A stretch of 41,788 nucleotides of DNA from NCBI GenBank assembly GCA_018303885.1, contig JAGVXG010000014.1, positions 1 to 41,788 on the forward strand, written 5' to 3'. Position numbers and translations under genes: made by a program. This DNA comes from Candidatus Pacearchaeota archaeon (GTDB taxonomy: Archaea; Nanobdellota; Nanobdellia; Pacearchaeales; GW2011-AR1). Under the pieces are notes generated by a model, which saw nothing but the letters and a program-made list of their open reading frames with translations, ran no database searches and was not told the origin of the DNA. Positions 1 through 8,772 of the stretch are shown here, piece after piece (position 1 is the first letter of the stretch; every line of letters starts with the position of its first letter).

Positions 1-843
1 TGGAGTTTGCACAATTCCATCACCGCAATATTCAGGTGCTCCACAATTATTAGGTGTACATGATAAGCTACACGTTGCGGGACAAACCCCATTTTGAGCA
101 CCATCATCACATTGTTCTCCAGCTTCAACAATACTGTTTCCACATGAAACACAACTTCCCGTCGTTACAGAAGCCGATGCGTTCATATTTGGAATGTATG
201 CGCCATTCTGCAGAGCCCTGATTAAATATGTATAAGGAGTATTAGGGTTGAAGGGGGATCCTATACCATCGTCAATAAAAGAATTAGTAGATGGTTGTGC
301 AATAGGCCTATCCGATAAATCTAAACCCATATCACTACGCCAAACATTGTAATAAACCCCGGTTCCAGGAACAGCAGTCCAATTAAGAGTTACTTTGGAC
401 GGCGAACAACTATGTACAGCCGTCATTACTGGCTTAACAATAACATTAAGAGTTGCAACAGCATCTGCACAAACGCTCGGCGGACAACTTTGGCCAACTT
501 GTGCTTTAAAATAATAAGTTCCCGGAGCCACTCCTGAAAGCGTCCATTGTTTTCCACCTGGACCAATTGATTCTATTCCACTCCATCCAGCATAATTTGA
601 TAATTTTTCTACTTTTAGATTTGAACTAGTTGTATCATTAAATTCTATTCTTATTTTAAAAGATGATTTATTTGTAATTAATGTAGGTTGATAACTAGTA
701 CTGCTATAGGTTTCTACATAACCGTCTGTTGAAGACGCAGCAAAAATAAATTGGTCAACAGCAAGAACTGGTTTCACGAATAAAAATAAGAAAACTATGA
801 AAAAACTGAATAATACAATACTTTTTTTAAATTGTTTTTTCAT
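1..843 (-). CDS. Secreted/surface protein with signal peptide, N-terminal part only (gene continues past window start)
   Basis: Open minus-strand frame from CAT at 841-843 to the window edge; reads MKKQFKKSIVLFSFFIVFLFLFVKPVLAVDQFIFAASS..., homologous to the N-terminus of the 1594-3123 ORF; ends in CGAPEYCGDGIVQTP Cys-rich repeat. Confidence 0.8.
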   Translation of the reverse strand, partial: MKKQFKKSIVLFSFFIVFLFLFVKPVLAVDQFIFAASSTDGYVETYSSTSYQPTLITNKSSFKIRIEFNDTTSSNLKVEKLSNYAGWSGIESIGPGGKQWTLSGVAPGTYYFKAQVGQSCPPSVCADAVATLNVIVKPVMTAVHSCSPSKVTLNWTAVPGTGVYYNVWRSDMGLDLSDRPIAQPSTNSFIDDGIGSPFNPNTPYTYLIRALQNGAYIPNMNASASVTTGSCVSCGNSIVEAGEQCDDGAQNGVCPATCSLSCTPNNCGAPEYCGDGIVQTP

Positions 844-880
844 TAAAAATTTAATCCTCTTCTCTTCTGATTAGCCATTT

Positions 881-1639
881 TTATCTTCTATTTTTTCTTT
901 TCCCAGATTTCCTCATTACCAAAACCCAGTAAACCAAGCCGATGACAATTACAGCAACTATCAAATTGTAGAAGCTAAAGAAAGGAAGAGCAATTTGTGC
1001 AGGGCATTCAGCTCTTCTTGAGCCGCTTACGCATTGCAAGGAAAGTCCTTCAGGATCGTCTGCAAGAGTTTTTCCAGAAAACCATGTCCAGTTCGCAGTC
1101 CAGCTGAATGTCAAAAATCCGTCGCTGCAATCATCAGTTGTTTGTTGCGTGTAAACACATTTTCCAGCCGGCCCATTTACGTTTGCATCACAATCATTAG
1201 TTGTTACATTCCACGCGCAAACACAGACAATATTTGGATCATTACAATCCACGCCGCTTGGAACACTATTATCTGCAACATTACATAATATCTCATCATT
1301 ATTACAATCATTTTGATTTACATAATTTCCGCAAGTTGCAATATCGCTGCATTGAAAGATAACTGTACTTTGATTCACATGAAGCAGCTGATTATCTAGT
1401 GTTCCGCTTGAAAGAGGCGAGTTTCCAGCACCAGAAACACTCGCTAAGAAATAATATTCTGGATCATCGCCGAGAAGTCCATCGCCTTGCCATTCTGCTG
1501 CCCAGCTTCCTGTTGCAGTATTCCCAGAAAATGCAACACTAACAGGATTTACATTTACAGCGTCGTCAGTGCTTGTAGTATCGTCCTCCCAAACTACAAA
1601 AGAAACGATGTTAATTGACATTGTGGTGTTGTCGGACAA
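881..1639 (-). CDS. C-terminal fragment of a Cys-rich surface protein with terminal TM helix; apparently frameshifted from the upstream ORF
   Basis: Contains VVWEDDTTSTDDAVNV...DDPEYYFLAS, matching VSFGIWEDDSTSSDDPVNV...DPEYYFIAQ in the preceding ORF; C-terminal TM plus KSGKRKNRR tail; overlaps the upstream ORF in another frame. Confidence 0.65.
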   Translation of the reverse strand: MSDNTTMSINIVSFVVWEDDTTSTDDAVNVNPVSVAFSGNTATGSWAAEWQGDGLLGDDPEYYFLASVSGAGNSPLSSGTLDNQLLHVNQSTVIFQCSDIATCGNYVNQNDCNNDEILCNVADNSVPSGVDCNDPNIVCVCAWNVTTNDCDANVNGPAGKCVYTQQTTDDCSDGFLTFSWTANWTWFSGKTLADDPEGLSLQCVSGSRRAECPAQIALPFFSFYNLIVAVIVIGLVYWVLVMRKSGKRKNRR

Positions 1640-3123
1640 TCCTGAAGACAGCTTGCCGAAGTTTCTCCCAAAGAAGGCTCACAAATTCCATTCCCACATG
1701 ATGGAGGTGGCGGTACCGCTTGACAATTCACACTTAAAGGACTTGTTGGTTGATAACCAGCGCTACATTGACAAGAAGCAGTACATCCTGTTCCGCCATC
1801 ACATTGTTCTCCACTATTAATAACACTGTTTCCGCATTGTGGAGGAGGAATAATTTGCGTCACTGTTAACAACCCACTTTGTGCATTTACCCTTGCGTTT
1901 GTTGTTGATTGTGCAATGAAATAATATTCTGGATCGCCGGCAAGAGGATCATCTTGATATTCTGCAATCCATGTTGTTACAGCATTATTCCCGGAAAACA
2001 CTGCATTGCTCGCATTTACATTCACAGGATCATCACTACTTGTGCTATCATCTTCCCAAATTCCAAAAGAAACGCTCTGCCCAGCACAATTTGTTCCCTG
2101 GACATTCAAGCTTACAACATTTCCCTCGACAGTTGTCGATGTGCTCCATGCTGCAGACGTGAAAACGCATTTTGGTTCAACCTGACACGTGCTCGAACAA
2201 CCATCTCCGCTTACAACATTTCCGTCGTCGCATGTTTCAACTCCGGTTCTAATAATGCTATCTCCGCATACTGCATTCAAACACGAATTTGTACAGCCGT
2301 CATTATTATTTGTATTTCCATCGTCGCATTGTTCATTTTGTCCGTCATCGTTTGGAGTTTGCACAATTCCATCACCGCAATATTCAGGTGCTCCACAATT
2401 ATTAGGTGTACATTTAATAACACTATTTCCACATAAAGGAGTACAAGTTCCAGTTGCAACAAAAGCAGAAACAGAATTATCTGCAGGCAAGCCACTGTTC
2501 TTTGTTGGTTTAACTGTATAAATATAAGCAGTATTAGGACTTATGGTAGTATCAATATAAGAATTAGTTGTTATTTGCCATGCGCTTGGATATCCGAGAG
2601 GGTTTGCAGAATCGTTTCTATCAACTTCATACCAATCAGCACTAGGAACAGCAGTCCAATTTAAAACAGCTCTTGATGGATCACATAAATGTGTTATAGA
2701 TGTTATTGAAGGATTAACTTCAACATTTAAAGTTGCAACAGCGTTTGCGCAAACCCCACTTTCCCCACCTCCACAGCCCAATTGCCCGACTAAGACTTTA
2801 AAAAAATAATTTCCTGGAGGTACATTAGAAAAAGTCCAAACTTTTCCTTGACTATTGATTGATTCTGTACCATTCCAGTTAGCAAAATTTGATTGTTTCT
2901 CAACAAAGAGATTACTTTGAAGTGTATCATTAAATTCTATTCTTATTGTAAAAGTCTTATTAGTAGTTAATGTTGGTTGAGAAGAGCTGCTGCTATAAGT
3001 TTCAACATATCCATCACTTGCGGAGGCAGAAAAAATAAATTGATTAACAGCGAGAACTGATTGCGTAAGTAAAAATAATGAAGTTACTAAAAAAAGAATT
3101 AAAGTAAAGCCCTGTTTTTTCAT
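1594..3123 (-). CDS. Secreted Cys-rich repeat surface protein (signal peptide, CGDG..EQCDDGNT repeats)
   Basis: ORF track; signal peptide MKKQGFTLILFLVTSLFLLTQSVLA; CGDGIVQTPNDDGQNEQCDDGNTNNNDGCTNSC repeats; fibronectin-like stretch. Confidence 0.85.
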   Translation of the reverse strand: MKKQGFTLILFLVTSLFLLTQSVLAVNQFIFSASASDGYVETYSSSSSQPTLTTNKTFTIRIEFNDTLQSNLFVEKQSNFANWNGTESINSQGKVWTFSNVPPGNYFFKVLVGQLGCGGGESGVCANAVATLNVEVNPSITSITHLCDPSRAVLNWTAVPSADWYEVDRNDSANPLGYPSAWQITTNSYIDTTISPNTAYIYTVKPTKNSGLPADNSVSAFVATGTCTPLCGNSVIKCTPNNCGAPEYCGDGIVQTPNDDGQNEQCDDGNTNNNDGCTNSCLNAVCGDSIIRTGVETCDDGNVVSGDGCSSTCQVEPKCVFTSAAWSTSTTVEGNVVSLNVQGTNCAGQSVSFGIWEDDSTSSDDPVNVNASNAVFSGNNAVTTWIAEYQDDPLAGDPEYYFIAQSTTNARVNAQSGLLTVTQIIPPPQCGNSVINSGEQCDGGTGCTASCQCSAGYQPTSPLSVNCQAVPPPPSCGNGICEPSLGETSASCLQDCPTTPQCQLTSFLL

Positions 3124-3181
3124 TAAAAATATATCAACCTCTTAGTTCTTTATAACAGAAACTATTTTATAAAGATTTTGC

Positions 3182-4714
3182 TTATCTAGAATAAATTCCA
3201 GTAGAGCCTTTTTTCAATTTGTATTTTGTTGCGAGAACTAGGACTTCGAAAGGGGAAGGCGTAGGTGAATTAGAAAGATTAATTCCATTCATAATTTGAT
3301 TTAGATAAGAGGAATGTAAAAAACCAAAAATATGACCCAATTCATGAGCAACAGAGGTACTACGAGCAATATCCCCAACTTGAGCCGGATTCATTTCAAT
3401 TACCCCTTTTTTAAATAATATATTATTATTCCATCCGTGAGAAGCACCACCATTAGCAGTATAATCAACCCTAACCCCCTTAACAGGATCAGAGTTTACG
3501 ATTTCCGCAAGATTTATTTGTCTTCCTGGTGGAAGCCATTGGTTTATAACAGGTTGCCATAAATCCATTATTCCTCTTCGAACAGCTCCCTCATATTCTG
3601 TCGATGGAGGACTACCAATGAAAACTTTAATTGGCATATCTGCGTCGTCCCATCTCGCAGGAAGCATATAATCTTGCGTGAAGCTCAGTAAATCTACTTT
3701 TATTATTTGATTTTGAACTATTTGCGTCTCGTAAGCTCTTTGAATTAGTTGTAAATTCCCTAAGTTAACATCTTGTCCACTTGCATTAATGGGAATCTTT
3801 ACAATATAATATGAATCTTTGAAAAATCGAACATCTAAGGTATCCACGAATTTTGTGCTGTCAATTGGAGTTATTATTCTAAGAGTGTCATTTGAATTCG
3901 GAACCTGAAGCTCAAATTCTCCGTTGGCGTTTGCATTTATTTTAAGAGTATCATTTAAGCCTTTGACATATGAGAGTTGAATTCCAGGAACTCTCTCACC
4001 TGTTAAAACATGTTCAAGATAGCTGCGAATATCTGTTTGTGATGCGACAATTATGTTTCCTGTTCTTGTGTTTGCTTGTCTGCTTCCAGAGTCTGCAACA
4101 GCCCAGTCAATATAAGCAGGGCCTTTTGTTGAGCTCTCCCAATCTTTTGTTTTATTTGTTATGCTTGCCTGTAAATTGTTAGGATTTATTATAACATTTA
4201 AGTCAGGGCTTGTTGCAGTTATTGTTAAACTTGCTAAGGGATAAAGTGGACTCGTTACTTTTTCATTTAAATCCAAAACATAAGTTCCATCCTCATTAAA
4301 ATTGAAACTAGAAATATTTACCACAGGACTTCCATCTCTTCTAATTATTTGTTCTAGTTTTTGTGCGCTTCTTTCTCCTTTAGCATCCTCAACAACCAAT
4401 CCCACGTTGCCTTCTCCCGGATTTTGATAATTATAACAAGGTCTTACTCCAGAGGTTGAATCCATAACTCCTGGCTCAAAACTCCAAATGTATTTTACAA
4501 TTGAACTTCTTGGTGCTGTGCTTGAACTTCCATCAAAACAAACATTAACGGGAGCGTAACCTTCTTTTGGATTTCTAGTAAAATTTGCAGTTGGTTTAGG
4601 ATTTGGCTGAATTACATCATCATCACATCCATAAATAGGGCCAGCTAAAGCGCCGACTGTGAAAAGTACACGACTTTTTCTTACCAACCTTCCTAAAAGG
4701 CCATTTTCTACCAT
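3182..4714 (-). CDS. Secreted metzincin-like metalloprotease with N-terminal PKD-like domain
   Basis: HELGHIFGFLH fits HExxHxxGxxH, followed by a Met-turn-like QIMNG; PKD-like PTANFTRNPKEGYAPVNVCFDGSSS; lipobox-like LAGPIYGC near the N-terminus. Confidence 0.85.
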   Translation of the reverse strand: MVENGLLGRLVRKSRVLFTVGALAGPIYGCDDDVIQPNPKPTANFTRNPKEGYAPVNVCFDGSSSTAPRSSIVKYIWSFEPGVMDSTSGVRPCYNYQNPGEGNVGLVVEDAKGERSAQKLEQIIRRDGSPVVNISSFNFNEDGTYVLDLNEKVTSPLYPLASLTITATSPDLNVIINPNNLQASITNKTKDWESSTKGPAYIDWAVADSGSRQANTRTGNIIVASQTDIRSYLEHVLTGERVPGIQLSYVKGLNDTLKINANANGEFELQVPNSNDTLRIITPIDSTKFVDTLDVRFFKDSYYIVKIPINASGQDVNLGNLQLIQRAYETQIVQNQIIKVDLLSFTQDYMLPARWDDADMPIKVFIGSPPSTEYEGAVRRGIMDLWQPVINQWLPPGRQINLAEIVNSDPVKGVRVDYTANGGASHGWNNNILFKKGVIEMNPAQVGDIARSTSVAHELGHIFGFLHSSYLNQIMNGINLSNSPTPSPFEVLVLATKYKLKKGSTGIYSR

Positions 4715-4852
4715 ATTAATTTTAGCCTATTTTCGTATAATTATTTTACTATTTAAGGCTATTTAAGCTTTTCTTGCTGTTGTTACTAAAAAGGAACACT
4801 TTAACTTCTGGGTAAACGAAAGCTATATAAACTTTAAAGTAGTATCACAATT

Positions 4853-4996
4853 ATGCTCCAGCAAGCCTCTTTGCAGGATTGTGAAGCATTGCCTTATTAT
4901 ATAGAACTTTCTAACTCATTTTATCAAGAACTATTAGGTATGTCGGAATTAAGTTATTTAATTTTTTTGAGTCTCAGGATTTCAGACAGATTATGA
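4853..4996 (+). CDS. Hypothetical leaderless micro-ORF (47 aa)
   Basis: TATATAAA at about 4824-4831 lies about 25 nt before the ATG; ORF reads MLQQASLQDCEALPYYIELSNSFYQELLGMSELSYLIFLSLRISDRL. No homology known to me. Confidence 0.25.
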   Translation: MLQQASLQDCEALPYYIELSNSFYQELLGMSELSYLIFLSLRISDRL

Positions 4997-5061
4997 CATA
5001 ATTATTATGGAATATAAATAACTATTTAAAACAAAATCGGCAAAAATAATAAGACAAGAAA

Positions 5062-6228
5062 ATGACTAATTATAACAAATCTTGGTGTGCACAAGGAAGC
5101 GAGAGTAATGGCATAAGATTAGCAATTGTTGGAATTGGAAATTGTGCAAGCAGCTTGGTACAGGGTATAACTTGTTATGGCAATATGAATGATGCGGGTG
5201 GCGTTCCTGGCATAATCCACCCACTTGTAGGATCCTATTCAATAGGTTCTATTAAACCAATAGTAGGATTTGACATTGACGAGAGAAAAGTCGGAAAAGA
5301 TATATCTGAGGCTATATTCAAAAAACCAAATGTGACTACAAAGTTTTCTGATGTACCTAATTTGGATGCGAGAGTCTTTATGGGTCCAATACTTGATGGG
5401 CTTCCAAAACATATGGCTCTTATTGATCCCGAGATGAGTTTTGTTGCTTCAAAAGAAAGGCCTGTCGATGTAGCAAAGGTCTTAAGAGATTATTCTATTG
5501 ATGTGGTTGTAAATTATCTACCAGTCGGATCTAAGAAAGCCACAGAATTCTATGCAAACGCTGCAATAGATGCACGTTGCGCGTTTGTTAATTGCATACC
5601 TATTTTCATAGCATCAGATGAAAAATGGATTCAGACGTTTGAAGAGGCAGGGCTTCCAGTACTAGGAGATGATGTAAAATCTCAACTTGGTGCTACTTGG
5701 ACTCATAGGGTTCTTATTCAAGCATTTCTAGACAGAGGGGTAAGAATTTTAGATACAAAACAGGAGAATTATGCTGGGAATACAGACTTTTTGAATATGA
5801 TGGATCCAGAAAGAATAAAAACAAAATTAGCCAGCAAAAAATCTTCTATAGAACATTTAATTGAAGATCATAAAAATGGTGGATATGAAATTCCTCCTGT
5901 GTATGCAGGTCCCGCGCAAGGAGAGAATAATCACGGATATGTCCCAGGAAGAAATGACAGAAAGATGGCAAGAATAACTATTAATGGTGTCAGTTTTGGT
6001 AACCAACCCATAAATATTAAAGCAGAACTAGAAGTAGAAGATTCACCAAATTCTGCTGGAATAGTGGTAGATGCGATTAGATGCGCAAAACTATCTTTGA
6101 ATCGGGGTGTAAAGGGGGCTGTTCCATCAGCTTCATCATTTTTCTTCAAACATCCTTACGAGAAAATTCCTGATTCAGAAGCAATAATCCGTCTTGAGTC
6201 TTTTATTAGAGGAGATATAAGGAGATAA
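5062..6228 (+). CDS. Inositol-3-phosphate (myo-inositol-1-phosphate) synthase
   Basis: LAIVGIGNCASSLVQG Rossmann motif, NYLPVGSKKATEFYA, GDDVKSQLGATWTHRVL motifs typical of the archaeal/actinobacterial MIPS family. Confidence 0.92.
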   Translation: MTNYNKSWCAQGSESNGIRLAIVGIGNCASSLVQGITCYGNMNDAGGVPGIIHPLVGSYSIGSIKPIVGFDIDERKVGKDISEAIFKKPNVTTKFSDVPNLDARVFMGPILDGLPKHMALIDPEMSFVASKERPVDVAKVLRDYSIDVVVNYLPVGSKKATEFYANAAIDARCAFVNCIPIFIASDEKWIQTFEEAGLPVLGDDVKSQLGATWTHRVLIQAFLDRGVRILDTKQENYAGNTDFLNMMDPERIKTKLASKKSSIEHLIEDHKNGGYEIPPVYAGPAQGENNHGYVPGRNDRKMARITINGVSFGNQPINIKAELEVEDSPNSAGIVVDAIRCAKLSLNRGVKGAVPSASSFFFKHPYEKIPDSEAIIRLESFIRGDIRR

Positions 6229-6229
6229 T

Positions 6230-7525
6230 ATGGGAAGTATTTTTAACAATTTGTATGAAGACATTAAGAATGAGTTTGAGATGCGTAAACCTACTGGTGT
6301 CCGTTCAGCTGGAATCTATGGTTCTTTTTCTAGAGGCGAAGCAAAAGAGAATTGGTCTGATATGGATGTAATGATTTTTACAGATGAAGATAAAATAAAC
6401 CCCGAATTATTTCGCATATTAGAATCAATGAATAAATCTTTGTCCAAAAAATATCCTTCTATTCCTATAACATTTCGCATACATTCTTTTGATGAATTTC
6501 CCAGATATCGTCAGCACGAGGGTTCCATATGCCCTTATTCGCTCTTTTCATATTATAAAGATATGATATTTTTCTACGGGAAAGATCTCAGAGAAGAAAT
6601 GAAAATCATATTAAAATCAAGTTCAATAAAAGAATCTATTGCAGATCTTCGTTCTAAATTATTAAGCAGCCGCCACGAATCCCGAAGTCTCATTACATCT
6701 TCAAATGAATTCCAGCCGTTTATTCAATCATTTCATGTGAACATTCATACCGAAGATATTCTAAAATATAAAATCAGTAAATTTGCTGATATGGTGCTTG
6801 AGTGTGCCTTATGTTGTAATGTTTTAAAAGGTTATTTTGTAAGAAAAAAAGCTGAAATAGCTGAAAATTTTAAAGCTCTATTTCCAAATTTCAAGTATTC
6901 TAATTTACCATTAGAGTGCAATACAATAAGGGAGAATTGGTCTAATAAAAATATAGCCCTAAGCAATGATTTTTTCCAAAATTGTGCTAATTTTTTTGAA
7001 GAGATTATAGATTTATTTGATCAAAATATTGATTATAATCAGATTAATAATGCTTTTGAAGGTTTTTTGATAAATGATAGTAAATTAAAATATCGTAAAA
7101 ATGTTTGTGCGATAGCAATAGATGAAGACAATCGTATCCTAATTGTAAAAAAAGAAGAAGATAATTCTTGGCAGTTTATTCAGGGCGGAGTTAACGAGAA
7201 TGAGTCTCTTCTGGACGCGCTAAAAAGAGAAATTAAAGAAGAAATAGGACTAAATCCTGAACAATTAAAGACTATTGCAGCAGCAAGTCATCTAAATATT
7301 TATGATTGGCCAACTGAGTTGCAAACAAAAAAAGGCTTTCGCGGACAAGAGCAGAGTTTTTTTGTTGTGGGAATAAGTGACAAAAACAGGTTTAAACTAA
7401 ATGAAGAGGAACTTATGGATTATAAATGGGTAGATATAAATGAGATTCATTTTTTTATCACACGATCAGATTTAATAGAGTCACTTAATGCTATTAAAAA
7501 ACAATTTCCAGAAATGCTAAAATGA
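6230..7525 (+). CDS. Fusion: MNT/KNTase-like nucleotidyltransferase plus C-terminal Nudix hydrolase
   Basis: GSFSRGEAKENWSDMDVMIF (GSx..G..DxD) at the N-terminus; GGVNENESLLDALKREIKEEIGL matches GX5EX7REUXEEXGU at the C-terminus. Confidence 0.88.
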   Translation: MGSIFNNLYEDIKNEFEMRKPTGVRSAGIYGSFSRGEAKENWSDMDVMIFTDEDKINPELFRILESMNKSLSKKYPSIPITFRIHSFDEFPRYRQHEGSICPYSLFSYYKDMIFFYGKDLREEMKIILKSSSIKESIADLRSKLLSSRHESRSLITSSNEFQPFIQSFHVNIHTEDILKYKISKFADMVLECALCCNVLKGYFVRKKAEIAENFKALFPNFKYSNLPLECNTIRENWSNKNIALSNDFFQNCANFFEEIIDLFDQNIDYNQINNAFEGFLINDSKLKYRKNVCAIAIDEDNRILIVKKEEDNSWQFIQGGVNENESLLDALKREIKEEIGLNPEQLKTIAAASHLNIYDWPTELQTKKGFRGQEQSFFVVGISDKNRFKLNEEELMDYKWVDINEIHFFITRSDLIESLNAIKKQFPEMLK

Positions 7526-8772
7526 CCTTTTATGTATTTGTTTACGGGGCAACAGCAACTGGCACAGGAAAAACATCTTTTGCTTCTAGTTTAGCTTATC
7601 TTTTCTCCACTTATGGCTTATCGACCAGTGTGATAAAGTTTGATGGAATATTAAATATAAGCATGGAGAATATGTTCGCTTCGAAAAAGTCTGGAGAAAT
7701 AATCTGGGCGGGCGAAGAAGTGTTTATAACACGTGACGGAAAAAAAGTAGACTCCGATGTCGGGGTGTATGAAAGATTTTTGAATAGGGATTTTAGTGGA
7801 GAAAATAATATCCTTAATGGGGCTTGTTATTTTGATTTATTACAGAAGCAGGTTAATCAAGAATTCTTAAAAGGAGAACCTTTAAGTTCTAACAAATATC
7901 TAATCCCTCTTTATCTAGAGAAGATTGAATCTGTATTTAAGAATGAAGAAGTGGGTATAATAGAGATTGGCGGCACGTTGGGCGATGACGATTCTTCTAT
8001 GTTTTTAAGAGCTTTAAGAGCTCTGAAACAAAAAAACCCCAAGAATTGCATAACAATTTGTTATACATATCTCCCTCTTAAATCTAAAGCAGACATAATA
8101 AGTAACGACGAACCATTTCTTTTGAAAATAGTAAAAAATAATTATGAAACGGCTTTTAAATCTGATTTGCCACCAGATATTCTTGCAGTAAGGTCGGATT
8201 TTTCCCTCAGCGTAGACCATATAGGACGAATAGCGAGAGACACTTTTTTGGATAAAAACAATATTGTTTTTGTTCCCACAGTTAAAGAACTTTATGACCT
8301 CCCAATACAATTAATCAAAAAAGGGCATATTCTGAAAAAAATTGATAGCCTTTTTCCAGGAAAAATAAGGAAGCCGGGACATCTTGAAGAGTATAACAAG
8401 ATTGCGTTTTCTGGAAGAAGTTCTGTATTGGTAATTGGTGAAACGGAGTCATCAGGAACTTATATTTCCCTAAATGAAGCGATAAAACATGCACTTCGGC
8501 ATCTAGGTAAAGAAGCAGACATAACCTGGCTTAAACTAAATGAAATTAAAAATAAACCACAACATTTTGATTATATCATTGTAACAGAAGGAGAAACAGC
8601 TATTGAGGAAAAATGCAGCTTAATAAAAAACCTAAGAGCGCCCTTACTTTGCATAGGAAAAGTAAATGAGGCATTTAAAGGATTACCTCACTCATATATT
8701 ATAGAAGACCATTTAGAGTATTTATCCAGACCAATGAGGCCCAAATTAATTAAATTTTTTTCTTCACAATGA
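7522..8772 (+). CDS. CTP-synthase-like amidoligase-domain protein with degenerate, shortened glutaminase region
   Basis: DSDVGVYERFLNRDFSGENNILNG, EIGGTLGDDDSSMFLRALRAL and PPDILAVRSD match CTP synthase blocks; P-loop GATATGTGKTS; C-terminus IAFSGRSS...HLEYLSRPMRP resembles a shrunken CTPS GATase. ATGA overlap with the upstream gene. Confidence 0.85.
   Translation: MTFYVFVYGATATGTGKTSFASSLAYLFSTYGLSTSVIKFDGILNISMENMFASKKSGEIIWAGEEVFITRDGKKVDSDVGVYERFLNRDFSGENNILNGACYFDLLQKQVNQEFLKGEPLSSNKYLIPLYLEKIESVFKNEEVGIIEIGGTLGDDDSSMFLRALRALKQKNPKNCITICYTYLPLKSKADIISNDEPFLLKIVKNNYETAFKSDLPPDILAVRSDFSLSVDHIGRIARDTFLDKNNIVFVPTVKELYDLPIQLIKKGHILKKIDSLFPGKIRKPGHLEEYNKIAFSGRSSVLVIGETESSGTYISLNEAIKHALRHLGKEADITWLKLNEIKNKPQHFDYIIVTEGETAIEEKCSLIKNLRAPLLCIGKVNEAFKGLPHSYIIEDHLEYLSRPMRPKLIKFFSSQ

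Noticed and set aside
1034-2521. Plus-strand ORFs at 1034-1288, 1569-1820, 1909-2436, 1971-2162 and 2189-2521
   Set aside because: Antisense to the better supported Cys-rich surface genes; no recognisable domains.
8014-8310. Minus ORF inside the CTP-synthase-like gene
   Set aside because: Antisense artefact within a conserved coding region.
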